59,331 nt of DNA from Paractinoplanes rishiriensis (GTDB lineage: Bacteria > Actinomycetota > Actinomycetes > Mycobacteriales > Micromonosporaceae): NCBI RefSeq assembly GCF_016862375.1, contig NZ_BOMV01000041.1, positions 1 to 59,331 of the forward strand, read 5' to 3'. A model generated the notes under the pieces. That model searched no databases. It was not told the DNA's origin and worked only from the letters and a program-made list of their open reading frames with translations. The translations under genes were made by a program, and so were the position numbers. Shown piece after piece: positions 16,364 to 24,583 of this stretch (positions are counted from its first letter, which is position 1; each line of letters opens with the position of its first letter).

Positions 16364-16923
16364 CGGGTCGTCCCGTCGTGGCGCAGGGTGCTGGTGCTGG
16401 CCTCGATCCGGGGCAGCGTGCGGCCCAGGTCGAGCTCGCCGCCGCTCACCGTCACCTCGATGGTCAGGCCGTCGACCACGAAGACCAGGTAGCGGCCGCC
16501 CCGGCCGGGCGCGGTGTAGCCGCCCTGCAGACCGTTCAGCCCGCCCATCGTGGCGACCGCCAGCTGGGTGCCGGTGACCTGGTAACCGGAGGTGCCGGTG
16601 ATCCGCTTGCGGAGCCGGGCCGCGGCGGTGGCGAGGTCGCCGGCGAACGGGCGGACCGCGATCGCGTACCGCACCGGGCCGATCCGGAACAGCGCGGTGC
16701 CGGCGGTGTCGCCGGGCCGGGTGCCGGTCACGTCGACGGTGGCACCGGGTGGCGGCACGACGCTCACCCCGGCCGCCACCGGATAGGGCTCGTCGGACCG
16801 GACCGGCCGCTCGGCCGGCAGCGCGCGGTCGATCGCGGGCAGGCCGACGGCCGGCACGGCGAGGATGGCGACCACTCCGAGTGCACCGAGGAGGTTTCTC
16901 CGCTGACTCCCGGTAACCGCCAT
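16360..16923 (-). CDS. Membrane-anchored or secreted protein of unknown function
   Basis: The family of this 187-residue protein is unknown. It has a basic start (GSQRRN) and a hydrophobic segment at about 11-30 that acts as a signal or anchor, then an outside domain of about 155 residues rich in beta-forming residues. It has no Cys. It is the first gene of a two-gene operon with the PrsW-like protease, so it could be a partner or a substrate of it (inference). Confidence 0.7.
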   Translation of the reverse strand: MAVTGSQRRNLLGALGVVAILAVPAVGLPAIDRALPAERPVRSDEPYPVAAGVSVVPPPGATVDVTGTRPGDTAGTALFRIGPVRYAIAVRPFAGDLATAAARLRKRITGTSGYQVTGTQLAVATMGGLNGLQGGYTAPGRGGRYLVFVVDGLTIEVTVSGGELDLGRTLPRIEASTSTLRHDGTTR

Positions 16924-16995
16924 GTCCCCACGCTAATCGGACATGCGCCGGCCCGCGCCGAACGGCCACTGTGGAGAGCGGAGCGACCAGGGAGA

Positions 16996-17562
16996 TTACG
17001 GATTTGTCCGTTTTAGCGAGAGGTAAGCGGGCGGGACGGCCGGGGTCAGCCAGACGCCGTTCTCGCTGCGGTGGAAGACGTGGCCGGCGTCGGCCATCGC
17101 GGCCGCGGCCACCTCGAACACCACCACGTCGGCCGACCGCCGATGCCCCACCCGCAGCGCCGTCGGTACGTCCAGCGAGAGGTGGACGTGCTGCCGCCGG
17201 CCCGGGCGCAGGCCGTCCCGCCGGATCGGCTCGGCGTTCTGCCGCGGCGTGCCGTGATAGAGGACCGGGGGCGGCTCGGCGGGCGGCAGCGCCAGGTCGA
17301 CGCCGACCCGGTGCGAATGGCCCTGGCTGGCCCGGATCCAGTCGGTGCCGTCGGGGCGGCGGGCGACCGCGAACCGGGACTTGTCGTTCTGCGCCACGAT
17401 CAGGTCGAGGTCGTCCCGGCTGAGACCGAGCGCGGCGAGCAGGTCGGCGACCGGCACCCAGCCGTTCGGGTCCAGGGTGAGGCCCGCGGACTCCGGCCGG
17501 TGCCGCAGCACCATCGAGATCCGGCGGCTGACCCGCGCCTGCTCGCGCGACAGCTGGGTCAT
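16996..17562 (-). CDS. kptA: RNA 2'-phosphotransferase (Tpt1/KptA family)
   Basis: The 188-residue protein matches KptA in length and motif order: SRRISMVLRHRPESAGL with Arg20-His21, the conserved IRASQGHS (Arg77, His82), LYHGT and the LRPGRRQHVHLS segment. The enzyme moves an internal 2'-phosphate from RNA to NAD+, giving ADP-ribose 1''-2'' cyclic phosphate. In eukaryotes this finishes tRNA splicing; the bacterial role is unclear. The ATG at 17562 overlaps the upstream methyltransferase stop by 4 nt. A separate RNA end-repair pair (Hen1-Pnkp) lies 34 kb away in this window. Confidence 0.93.
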   Translation of the reverse strand: MTQLSREQARVSRRISMVLRHRPESAGLTLDPNGWVPVADLLAALGLSRDDLDLIVAQNDKSRFAVARRPDGTDWIRASQGHSHRVGVDLALPPAEPPPVLYHGTPRQNAEPIRRDGLRPGRRQHVHLSLDVPTALRVGHRRSADVVVFEVAAAAMADAGHVFHRSENGVWLTPAVPPAYLSLKRTNP

Positions 17563-18338
17563 CCGGTCAGTTCCAGGACCGCGAGGTAGTACGGGCGGTC
17601 CTCCTCGTCGATCGACACGAGCCGCCACCGGGTGCCGGACACGAGTTCCGCCAGCTCGCCGATCGAGCAGTTCAAATAGTCGAACCAGGTGGTGGCCAGC
17701 AGCCGGTAGCGCAGCCGCAGCCGCAACTGGCCGCCGAGCCGCCCGCGCTCGCGATTGCGCCGGTGGTACGTCACGTGCACCGGATCGGTGGTGCGGTACG
17801 GGTCGGTGCCCTGCGCCACGATCCGCGCACCCGGATTGGCGAGCCGGGCCAGCGCCGCGAGGAAGACCGGCGCGCGCTCCGGCCCCTCGAGCAGCCCGAG
17901 GTTGTTGCCGAGCAGTAAGAACGTGTCGTACCGGGCGGGCGCGCCCGCGGCGTACGCGTCAATCGTGGTGACCACGGTGTCCCTCAGCCCGCGCCGACGG
18001 GCGATGTCGATCGCACCGGGCGAGGTGTCCAGCCCGGTCACCGCCATGCCGCGCCGCTGCAACTCGACCGCGATGCGCCCGGCGCCCACCCCGATGTCCA
18101 GCACGTGCCCGCGACACAGGCGCAGCGCCCGATGGTCGTGCGGCTGCCAGTCCTCGGGCTCGTCCAGGTAGTGGTCGGCCGGCGCCCCGTTGATCAGCCC
18201 GTCGTCCCGCTCGATCACCTCGATCACCGGCCGCGGCACCCGGCCACCGGCCAGCGGGCGCGGTCCGACCCCGGTGCGCACCGCGTACGCGTCCCGGATC
18301 ATCTCGCCGAACACATCACCGATCGTTGGCTGCTCCAC
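17559..18338 (-). CDS. SAM-dependent methyltransferase (class I)
   Basis: The 259-residue protein has a class I Rossmann methyltransferase core: motif I VLDIGVGAGRIAVEL (about 95-109), an acidic end of strand 2 (TGLDTSPGAI) and a following LLLGNNLGLL strand. The substrate is unknown. It is the first gene of an operon with kptA, overlapping it by 4 nt, so an RNA substrate is a possibility but is not shown by sequence. The PPOX-family gene diverges 17 nt upstream. Confidence 0.85.
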   Translation of the reverse strand: MEQPTIGDVFGEMIRDAYAVRTGVGPRPLAGGRVPRPVIEVIERDDGLINGAPADHYLDEPEDWQPHDHRALRLCRGHVLDIGVGAGRIAVELQRRGMAVTGLDTSPGAIDIARRRGLRDTVVTTIDAYAAGAPARYDTFLLLGNNLGLLEGPERAPVFLAALARLANPGARIVAQGTDPYRTTDPVHVTYHRRNRERGRLGGQLRLRLRYRLLATTWFDYLNCSIGELAELVSGTRWRLVSIDEEDRPYYLAVLELTG

Positions 18339-18355
18339 ATCACTACCCTTGGCGC

Positions 18356-18739
18356 ATGCCCTCGCTCGAGCAACTCGGTTCCGAGAAATACGTCCTGCTC
18401 ACCACGTACCGGCGGGATGGCCGCGCGGTGCCGACCGCGCTCTGGGTCCTGCCCGACGGCGACGGACTCGCCTTCTGGACGCCCCGGGACAGCGGAAAGG
18501 TGAAGCGGATCCGCAACAGCGGGCGGGTCACGGTGACCGCCTGCGACCTCCGCGGCAATCCCCGCGGGGAGGCACTGCCCGGCACGGCCCGGCTCGGCGA
18601 CGAGGCCGATCGCAAGCACTTCGGCCGGGTGCTGGCCCGCAAGTACGGTCTGATGGGCCGGCTCACGCTGCTCGGCAGCCGGATCCGGCGCACGGTCGAC
18701 GGCACGGTGATCATCCGAGTCAAGCCGGTCGAGGCCTGA
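18356..18739 (+). CDS. PPOX-class flavin/F420-dependent protein
   Basis: The 127-residue protein belongs to the pyridoxamine 5'-phosphate oxidase-like split-barrel family, in the actinobacterial group often listed as PPOX-class F420-dependent. Typical parts are LTTYRRDGRAVPTALWVLP, the GKVKRIRNSGRVTVTACD strand, and the short RKYGLMGR segment. These proteins bind FMN or F420; the substrate is unknown. I chose the ATG at 18356 (MPSLEQLG) over the earlier frame start because it matches the family's usual N-terminus. Confidence 0.85.
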   Translation: MPSLEQLGSEKYVLLTTYRRDGRAVPTALWVLPDGDGLAFWTPRDSGKVKRIRNSGRVTVTACDLRGNPRGEALPGTARLGDEADRKHFGRVLARKYGLMGRLTLLGSRIRRTVDGTVIIRVKPVEA

Positions 18740-18765
18740 CCAGAAGACCCGACCCGGAGACGAGG

Positions 18766-18799
18766 AAGGGGCGATCGCCTTCCCCAGCGCTCGCCCCTT
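18766..18799. terminator. Candidate bidirectional terminator between convergent genes
   Basis: A perfect 9-bp inverted repeat, aaggggcga at 18766-18774 and tcgcccctt at 18791-18799, is separated by 16 nt. It lies between the PPOX-family gene and bldC, which converge here. The loop is long and there is no T tract, so this is a candidate only. Confidence 0.4.
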
Positions 18800-18831
18800 G
18801 CAACGATCTTTCGCCTCGACTTGAGACTTGT

Positions 18832-19041
18832 TCAGTCACCCTGACGCTGCGTGGGAATCTGTCCTTGCAGCAGGGCACGAACTTCCGACTCCCGGTAACG
18901 ACGGTGGCCACCCAGCGTGCGAATTGCGCTGAGTTTGCCGGCCTTCGCCCACCGGGTGACAGTCTTTGGGTCGACACGGAACATCGACGCCACCTCGGCC
19001 GGCGTTAGTAGCGGCTCAGGATCGTGCGTACGCGATGCCAT
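18832..19041 (-). CDS. bldC: Developmental transcriptional regulator BldC
   Basis: This 69-residue protein is a single MerR-like winged helix-turn-helix: LLTPAEVASMFRVDPKTVTR followed by WAKAGKLSAIRTLGGHRRYR. Length and sequence agree closely with BldC of Streptomyces, which binds DNA cooperatively on direct repeats and delays entry into development. The ATG at 19041 follows GGAGGAG. The 281-nt upstream gap (19042-19322) is less GC-rich than its surroundings and probably contains the bldC promoter. In Streptomyces bldC is near the valine dehydrogenase gene; that order is kept here. Confidence 0.95.
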   Translation of the reverse strand: MASRTHDPEPLLTPAEVASMFRVDPKTVTRWAKAGKLSAIRTLGGHRRYRESEVRALLQGQIPTQRQGD

Positions 19042-19322
19042 CGGTCACTCCTCCACAGGTACCTAAAGACATCGGCCGGGGTCCCGCCGGCCGGTGCGTC
19101 TCTCATGGTCCGGCTAGTCCCCGATGTCCGACATGGGCCGAACGGACGAACGTCCCCAGATAGACGGATGAAGCATGCCCGATTTTTACGTGTTTTCTAC
19201 GCCAGATAGTGCCTCGTTTAGTCCGATTATCACGCTTCGCCTGGCGTCGATTACGAGGAGTATTCGCCTCGGGAGCGTTCCCACGGGCAGTGAATCATGC
19301 CCGTCTGTCCCATTTTCGCAGG

Positions 19323-20162
19323 TCAGTTGCAGCGCTCGAGAAGCTGGACGGTACGCCACCGTTCCACCAGCTTTTCGTACGCCGTCGAGGCCGCCTCGGC
19401 GTCGCCCCGGGACAGCGCGGAGAGGCCCGCGGCCACCAGACCGGGTGAATCGTCCTGGGTCAGAACGTCATCCGGGAGGATGTTGACCAGGCCGCCGTAG
19501 TCGAGCTCGACGATGGACCGGGGGTGGAACTCCTCCAGCCACCGGGTGCCCTCCTCGACCGCCTCGGTGATCGGGGCGTCGCCCAGCGACTTGCGCAAGA
19601 CCGACACGCCCCGGTGCGCCCGGCGGCGGGCCTTGGAGATCTCGGTGCGGTAGCGCAGCGTGCGCCCGCCGGCCTCCAGCGAGATCTCCCGCTCGTCCAG
19701 ATCGACGAAGACGAACCAGCGCAGCGGCACACCCCAGGTGGCGATCTGCTCGTGCACCCGCGGCACCCCGTGCTCGAGCACCTTGGCCCCGCTGCGCCAG
19801 TCCTCCACGATCGCCCGGGCCTGACCGGCCAGCACCGGCGGGACGAACGCGTCGGCCAGCACGCTGGGCACGCCGTCCCGCGCGTTCAGGGCCGCCTCGG
19901 CCACCCGCAGCCGCAGGTTCCAGGGGCACACCAGCAGCGACTCCCCCGACTCCAGCACGTACGCCTCGTCGGGCAGGTCGGGCAGCCTGGTCCAGCCGGC
20001 GCCCAGCGCCTCGAGCACGGCGGTGCGCTGCTTGACCGGACCGTCGACCGGGCCCAGGGCGCGGCCCTCACGGGCGTAGCGGCGCCAGAAAACCTGCCGG
20101 TCGCGGTCGAAGGCGGTCAGCGGCTCGTAAACCCGTAGGTACGACGCGAACAGTGACGGCAC
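19323..20162 (-). CDS. Conserved actinobacterial protein between bldC and vdh, function unknown
   Basis: The 279-residue soluble protein starts PSLFASYLRVYEPLTAFDRD and has no domain I can name. It has a mostly helical C-terminal half, no signal peptide and no membrane segment. Its position between bldC and the valine/leucine dehydrogenase gene is, as far as I recall, also occupied by a hypothetical gene in Streptomyces, so it belongs to a conserved neighbourhood. The GTG start at 20162 follows AAAGGA at a suitable distance. Confidence 0.75.
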   Translation of the reverse strand: MPSLFASYLRVYEPLTAFDRDRQVFWRRYAREGRALGPVDGPVKQRTAVLEALGAGWTRLPDLPDEAYVLESGESLLVCPWNLRLRVAEAALNARDGVPSVLADAFVPPVLAGQARAIVEDWRSGAKVLEHGVPRVHEQIATWGVPLRWFVFVDLDEREISLEAGGRTLRYRTEISKARRRAHRGVSVLRKSLGDAPITEAVEEGTRWLEEFHPRSIVELDYGGLVNILPDDVLTQDDSPGLVAAGLSALSRGDAEAASTAYEKLVERWRTVQLLERCN

Positions 20163-20314
20163 GGCGCGATCCTTTCACGAATTCCGCCGCGTGGAACTTC
20201 CCGCTCGGACGTAATCCCGACGGTGTCCGCCCTACTACGCTTTCCCCAAGTCCGGCATACCCCGCCGGATCACTGGCCCCACGAAGGCCTCGACCTCAGA
20301 TCAGGAGAGCAACG

Positions 20315-21394
20315 ATGGGCGTGTTCGACACCGACGGCACCGACGCCAGCGGGCACGAACAGGTCGTTTTCTGCCAGGACCGGCAGACCGGCCTGAAGGC
20401 GATCATCGGCATCTACTCGACGGCCCTCGGGCCGGCACTCGGCGGCACCCGCTTCTATCCGTACCCGAGCGAGGAGGCGGCCCTCGCCGACGTGCTCAAG
20501 CTGTCCCGCGGGATGGCCTACAAGAACGCGCTGGCCGGGCTCGACCACGGCGGCGGCAAGGCGGTGATCTGGGGCGATCCGGCCCTGGCGAAATCCGAGG
20601 CGCTGCTGCGCGCGTACGGGCGGTTCGTCGAGTCCCTCTCCGGCCGCTATTACACCGCCTGCGACGTCGGCACCTACGTACTGGACATGGACGTCGTCGC
20701 CCGCGAGACGGGGTACGTGACCGGCCGCAGCGTCGAACACGGTGGCGCCGGCGACTCCTCGATCCTCACCGCGTGGGGCGTCTTCCAGGGCATGCGCGCG
20801 GCGGCCGAGCACGCCTGGGGCAGCCCCACCCTGTCCGGCCGGACGGTCGGCATCGCGGGCCTCGGCAAAGTCGGTAAATACCTGGCCGGCCACCTGCTCT
20901 CCGACGGCGCCGAGGTGATCGCCACCGACGTCAACGAGGCCGCACTGGCCTGGGCCCGGGCCACCCATCCGCAGATCCGGCTGGTGCCGGACACGGCGGC
21001 GCTGATCACCTCGGACATCGACGTGTACGCGCCGTGCGCCCTGGGCGGCGCGCTGGACGACGACACGGTGCAGGTGCTGCGCGCGACCGTGGTGGCCGGC
21101 GGCGCCAACAACCAGCTCGCCCATCCCGGCATCGAAAAGACCTTGGCCGAACGCGGCATCCTCTACACGCCCGACTACGTGGTCAACGCGGGCGGCGTGA
21201 TCCAGGTCGCCGACGAGATCGAGGGTTTCAACTTCGAGCGCGCCAAGCTGCGCGCGACCGGGATCTTCGACACCACCGGGCGCATCCTCGCGCTGGCCGA
21301 CGAGGAGGGCGTGTCGCCCGCCGTGGCCGCCGACCGGCTGGCCGAACAGCGGATGGCCGAGGTCGGCCGGTTGCGGTCGATCTACCTCGGTTGA
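20315..21394 (+). CDS. vdh: Leucine/valine dehydrogenase
   Basis: The 359-residue protein belongs to the Glu/Leu/Phe/Val dehydrogenase family, which oxidatively deaminates branched-chain amino acids with NAD+. The active-site Lys82 lies in GLDHGGGKAVI, an ALGGTRFYPY substrate loop precedes it, and the NAD-binding fold starts at GIAGLGKVGKYLAG. Short length and the bldC neighbourhood point to valine dehydrogenase of the Streptomyces type, important for using valine and for supplying acyl-CoA precursors. The ATG at 20315 follows AGGAG at about 20303. Confidence 0.93.
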   Translation: MGVFDTDGTDASGHEQVVFCQDRQTGLKAIIGIYSTALGPALGGTRFYPYPSEEAALADVLKLSRGMAYKNALAGLDHGGGKAVIWGDPALAKSEALLRAYGRFVESLSGRYYTACDVGTYVLDMDVVARETGYVTGRSVEHGGAGDSSILTAWGVFQGMRAAAEHAWGSPTLSGRTVGIAGLGKVGKYLAGHLLSDGAEVIATDVNEAALAWARATHPQIRLVPDTAALITSDIDVYAPCALGGALDDDTVQVLRATVVAGGANNQLAHPGIEKTLAERGILYTPDYVVNAGGVIQVADEIEGFNFERAKLRATGIFDTTGRILALADEEGVSPAVAADRLAEQRMAEVGRLRSIYLG

Positions 21395-21598
21395 CCCACC
21401 CCGATCCACCTCGGCAGAGAGCGGTTTCGGACCTGCCGTGCGTTCCGGGAGAGAAAACCGCGACGCGCGGCAGTGTCACACGCAACCCGAGGTGCCGAAG
21501 GCGGCATCGTCCATGTACCGTAAGACCCACGAGAGATGCCTGACGTCATCGGGGCCCGCCTTCGGGCTGCCCCGAATTCTGTGCGAGGGGGTCGAGCC

Positions 21599-21811
21599 AT
21601 GGGGCGCGGCCGTGCTAAGGCCAAGCAGACGAAGGTGGCCCGGGAGTTGAAATACCACTCCCCGAACACCGACCTCACCGCCTTGCAGCGCGAACTGGCG
21701 GGTGCCAGTAAGTCCGACCGTCATTTCGACGACGACAACGATGAGTTCGTCGACGACGACGAGGACGACGCGGACGACGACCAGGACACCTGGTCGCCGA
21801 CAAGGCGCTGA
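21599..21811 (+). CDS. DUF3073 domain-containing protein
   Basis: This 70-residue protein begins with a basic segment (GRGRAKAKQTKVARELKY) followed by HSPNTDLTALQREL and a very acidic C-terminus (DDDNDEFVDDDEDDADDD). That layout is typical of the actinobacterial DUF3073 family, whose function is unknown. The basic head and acidic tail suggest nucleic acid or ribosome contact (inference). The ATG follows GAGGGGG. A strong terminator sits downstream. Confidence 0.85.
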   Translation: MGRGRAKAKQTKVARELKYHSPNTDLTALQRELAGASKSDRHFDDDNDEFVDDDEDDADDDQDTWSPTRR

Positions 21812-21889
21812 CCCGCATTGCACAGAGCACGCGGCTGACCGCGTGCTTCCGTGTGTCGTGGTCACCAATCCCACGTTTCAAACAACACT

Positions 21890-21923
21890 GAAGCCCACGC
21901 GGGCTGACGCTCGCGTGGGCTTC
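21890..21923. terminator. Strong bidirectional hairpin terminator
   Basis: A perfect 12-bp stem (gaagcccacgcg at 21890-21901, cgcgtgggcttc at 21912-21923) with a 10-nt loop lies between the plus-strand DUF3073 gene and the minus-strand RiPP precursor gene, whose stop is 33 nt away. It probably ends both transcripts. Confidence 0.85.
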
Positions 21924-21955
21924 GAGCCGGTTTCACCAACCCGCTGTGCTGGGGC

Positions 21956-22198
21956 TCAGCGGGGCCGGTTGTTCCAGTTGTAGAACGTCGGGATGTTCTC
22001 GAAGTGGTTCCAGGCGCACACCGCCGAGCCGCCGTCCTCCGACGTGCCCTCGGCGCGCTCGAGCCGAGCCGTTTCGGCCTCCTCGATGAGTGCGGCCAAC
22101 CCGGCCCGGGTGTCGTGCACCCGTGCCGTCACCGGATCGACTCCCACGCCGTTCGGCTGTTCAGCCTCCGACGCCCGTGGGTTGGTGATCTCGGGCAT
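21956..22198 (-). CDS. RiPP precursor peptide with Asn/aromatic core (AmcA-like)
   Basis: The 80-residue peptide has a soluble helical leader (TRAGLAALIEEAETARLERA at about 30-49) and a C-terminal core (63-77) of Trp, Phe, Tyr, Asn and His. The core has three aromatic-x-Asn units: Phe66-Glu-Asn68, Phe72-Tyr-Asn74 and Trp75-Asn-Asn77, preceded by Trp63-Asn-His65. Triceptide maturases link an aromatic ring to the third residue of such units. From memory, the pair resembles actinobacterial precursors named AmcA (multiple cyclophane-containing RiPP). The ATG at 22198 follows GGAGGGAG and lies inside the 3' end of the maturase gene (38-nt overlap). A GTG at 22147 would avoid the overlap but has no well-placed ribosome binding site. 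No protease or transporter gene is adjacent. Confidence 0.82.
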   Translation of the reverse strand: MPEITNPRASEAEQPNGVGVDPVTARVHDTRAGLAALIEEAETARLERAEGTSEDGGSAVCAWNHFENIPTFYNWNNRPR

Positions 22199-23291
22199 GG
22201 TCCAGCACTCCCTCCAGTAGGCGAATCTTGCTGTTGCGGCAGTGGTCGGTCTCGGTGGTGTCGAACCGGCCATGCTCGAAGTAGCGGTTCGCCGCGTGGG
22301 CGCCGCCGCAGAAACCGAAGTACGGGCAGGACTGCCGGCATGCCTGGACGCCGTCCAGGAACTCGGCGATCCAGGGCGTCGCCGCCGCACCCGCGAGGAT
22401 CTCACCCAGCGGCCTTTCGAGTACGTTGCCGCTGCTGAAGTCGCCGTATCGGGGGTCGTGGAAGCCGGCCAGCTCGGGCGAGAGCAGAACCACCGAGCCG
22501 TCGTACGCGATCGTGGGAATCGGATCGAGCCGGCGCGGGAGCAGGTCGTCCGCGGTGCCGTCCAGCACCGCCGCGACGTAGCGCAGCGACCACTCGACCT
22601 CGCGCAGGTGGATGCGCGGTTCGCGGCGCCAGGCGGCGACCAGTTCCGACCAGAACGCGGTGACGTCGGCGGCCTCGTGCCGGTTGGCCCGGGTGTTGAC
22701 GCCCTCGCGCTCCTCGACGTTGATGCCGAGCACGTCACAGCCCAGGTCGAGGAAGTAGTCGTACAGGCCGGCCGCCACGCCTGGTCGTGGGTCGCCGACG
22801 ACGCAGAGCGCCGAGAACGGGATGCCGCGCCGGCGCAGGGTGTCGATGCCGCGGACGATCCGGTCGTACGCGGGCCGGCCGCCACGGGTGATCCGCTCGC
22901 CGTTGTACGCCTCCGGGCCGTCCACGCTGACGCTGACGCGTACCTGGTGCTCGATGAAGAAGTCGCACCAGGCGTCATCGATCAGCGTGGCGTTGGTCTG
23001 CACGTGGTGCTCGATGCCGGAACCGAACGGCGCCAGCAGCGCGGCCAGGTGCTCGCGTCCGGTCGCCAGCGGCTCGCCACCGTGCCAGACCACCGAGAAC
23101 CGGCCGGACCGCGCCCACTCCGCGACCAGCTCGGCCACCGCGGCCGCGACCTCGACCGGCATCCGCTTGTCGACCTGGCGGAACGGCAGATAGCAGTAGG
23201 AGCAGTCGAGGTTGCACAGGGTGTTGGGCTGCATCACGACATAGGTGGGCACAGAGGCGATGCCGCGCATCCCGCTCCAGGCTCGTGTCAT
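22161..23291 (-). CDS. Radical SAM/SPASM peptide maturase (cyclophane-forming, AmcB-like)
   Basis: The 376-residue protein has the radical SAM cluster motif CNLDCSYCY (Cys26, Cys30, Cys33 from the ATG start), then VVWHGGEPLA, the typical second motif. The C-terminal SPASM region has CRQSCPYFGFC and a later TETDHC for auxiliary Fe-S clusters. Such enzymes modify RiPP precursors. The downstream overlapping gene encodes a peptide with aromatic-x-Asn units, so the likely reaction is formation of three-residue cyclophanes by linking an aromatic ring carbon to a side-chain beta carbon (inference from the family). The ATG at 23291 is used; a GTG at 23300 adds three residues. The pair sits between DUF3073 and purM, genes I recall as neighbours in Streptomyces. 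Confidence 0.88.
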   Translation of the reverse strand: MTRAWSGMRGIASVPTYVVMQPNTLCNLDCSYCYLPFRQVDKRMPVEVAAAVAELVAEWARSGRFSVVWHGGEPLATGREHLAALLAPFGSGIEHHVQTNATLIDDAWCDFFIEHQVRVSVSVDGPEAYNGERITRGGRPAYDRIVRGIDTLRRRGIPFSALCVVGDPRPGVAAGLYDYFLDLGCDVLGINVEEREGVNTRANRHEAADVTAFWSELVAAWRREPRIHLREVEWSLRYVAAVLDGTADDLLPRRLDPIPTIAYDGSVVLLSPELAGFHDPRYGDFSSGNVLERPLGEILAGAAATPWIAEFLDGVQACRQSCPYFGFCGGAHAANRYFEHGRFDTTETDHCRNSKIRLLEGVLDHARDHQPTGVGG

Positions 23292-23403
23292 GGCGTGCAC
23301 CCCCGTCCAACCGTCCAGGTCAGGCTAGGCCGCACGGTCCACCCCGTACATGAAAGATCCGCATGTGCCCAAATATCGACACACGCGGATCAAAGCTTTG
23401 CCG

Positions 23404-24552
23404 TCAGCCGCGGGTGTACTGCCCCATCATCTGGACCTCGCCGGTCCCGTCGATGACCTCGCCGACCTGCCACGCCTCGATGCCGCGGCCGGTCAGGTAT
23501 GCCATCGCGCGGTCGGCGTCGTCGGACGAGACGATCGCGAACATGCCCACGCCCATGTTGAACGTGGCCTCCATCTCGTTGTCCTCGATCCGGCCCTTGG
23601 CCTGGATCAGGTCGAAGATGGGCTGCGGGCGCCAGGTGGAGCGGTCGACCACGGCGTCCACGTGCTCGGGCAGGATGCGCACCAGGTTGCCCGGGATGCC
23701 GCCGCCGGTGACATGCGAGAACGCGCGGACGTCGGTCTCCTCGATCAGGCCCAGGCAGTCCTTGGCATAGATCTTGGTGGGGGTGAGGAGTTCCTCGCCC
23801 AGGGTGCGCTGCGAGCCGAAGTCGTCGACCACCGAGTCGAGGCGCATCCGGCCGGCGCCCAGCAGCACGTGCCGGACCAGTGAGTAGCCGTTCGAGTGCA
23901 GGCCGGACGAGCGCATCGCGATGACCGCGTCGCCCACCTCGACCCGCTCCCGGCCGAGGATCTCGCTCTCCTCGACCACGCCGACGCCGGTGGCGGATAC
24001 GTCGTACTCGTCGGGGCGCAGCACGCCCGGGTGCTCGGCCGTCTCGCCGCCGAGCAGGGCGCAGCCGGCGTACCGGCAGCCGTCGGCGATGCCGGCGCCG
24101 ATCTCGGCGACCTTGTCCGGTACGACCTCGCCGCAGGCGATGTAGTCGAGCAGGAACAGCGGCTCGGCACCGCAGGCCACCAGGTCGTCGACGACCATGG
24201 CGACCAGGTCGATGCCGATCGTGTCGTGGATGTCGAGTTGCTGGGCGATCACCAGCTTGGTGCCGACGCCGTCGGTCGACGAGGCCAGGATCGGGCTCTT
24301 GTACTTCTGGACGTTGAGCCGGAACAGACCGGAGAAGCCGCCCAGGTCGCCCATCACCTCGGGACGGGAGGTCTTCCGGACCTTCGACTTGAGCAACTCG
24401 ACGGCCCGGTCGCCGGCCTCGATCGAGACCCCGGCGTCCGCGTACGTGACAGTGCGCTTGCGCGCGCGCCCGGCGCCGGCCGTCCACGGCCGCCGGTCGG
24501 CGCCCTCGGCGCCGCTGGATCCGGCACTGTTGCGCTCGGACACGTGCGTCAC
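23404..24552 (-). CDS. purM: Phosphoribosylformylglycinamidine cyclo-ligase (AIR synthetase)
   Basis: The 382-residue enzyme makes aminoimidazole ribotide from FGAM with ATP, the fifth step of purine synthesis. Hallmarks are KSPILASSTDGVGTKLVIA, the DLVAMVVDDLVACGAEPLFLLDY-type core, ALLGGETAEHPG and HVTGGGIPGNLVRI. The first 33 residues are a poorly conserved Ser/Gly/Arg-rich extension before TVTYADAGVSI. The GTG start follows GGGGAGAA. It is 31 nt downstream of purF, so the two share an operon. Confidence 0.96.
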   Translation of the reverse strand: MTHVSERNSAGSSGAEGADRRPWTAGAGRARKRTVTYADAGVSIEAGDRAVELLKSKVRKTSRPEVMGDLGGFSGLFRLNVQKYKSPILASSTDGVGTKLVIAQQLDIHDTIGIDLVAMVVDDLVACGAEPLFLLDYIACGEVVPDKVAEIGAGIADGCRYAGCALLGGETAEHPGVLRPDEYDVSATGVGVVEESEILGRERVEVGDAVIAMRSSGLHSNGYSLVRHVLLGAGRMRLDSVVDDFGSQRTLGEELLTPTKIYAKDCLGLIEETDVRAFSHVTGGGIPGNLVRILPEHVDAVVDRSTWRPQPIFDLIQAKGRIEDNEMEATFNMGVGMFAIVSSDDADRAMAYLTGRGIEAWQVGEVIDGTGEVQMMGQYTRG

Positions 24553-24583
24553 GGTTCTCCCCTTAGAGCTGCGGTGTTCACGA

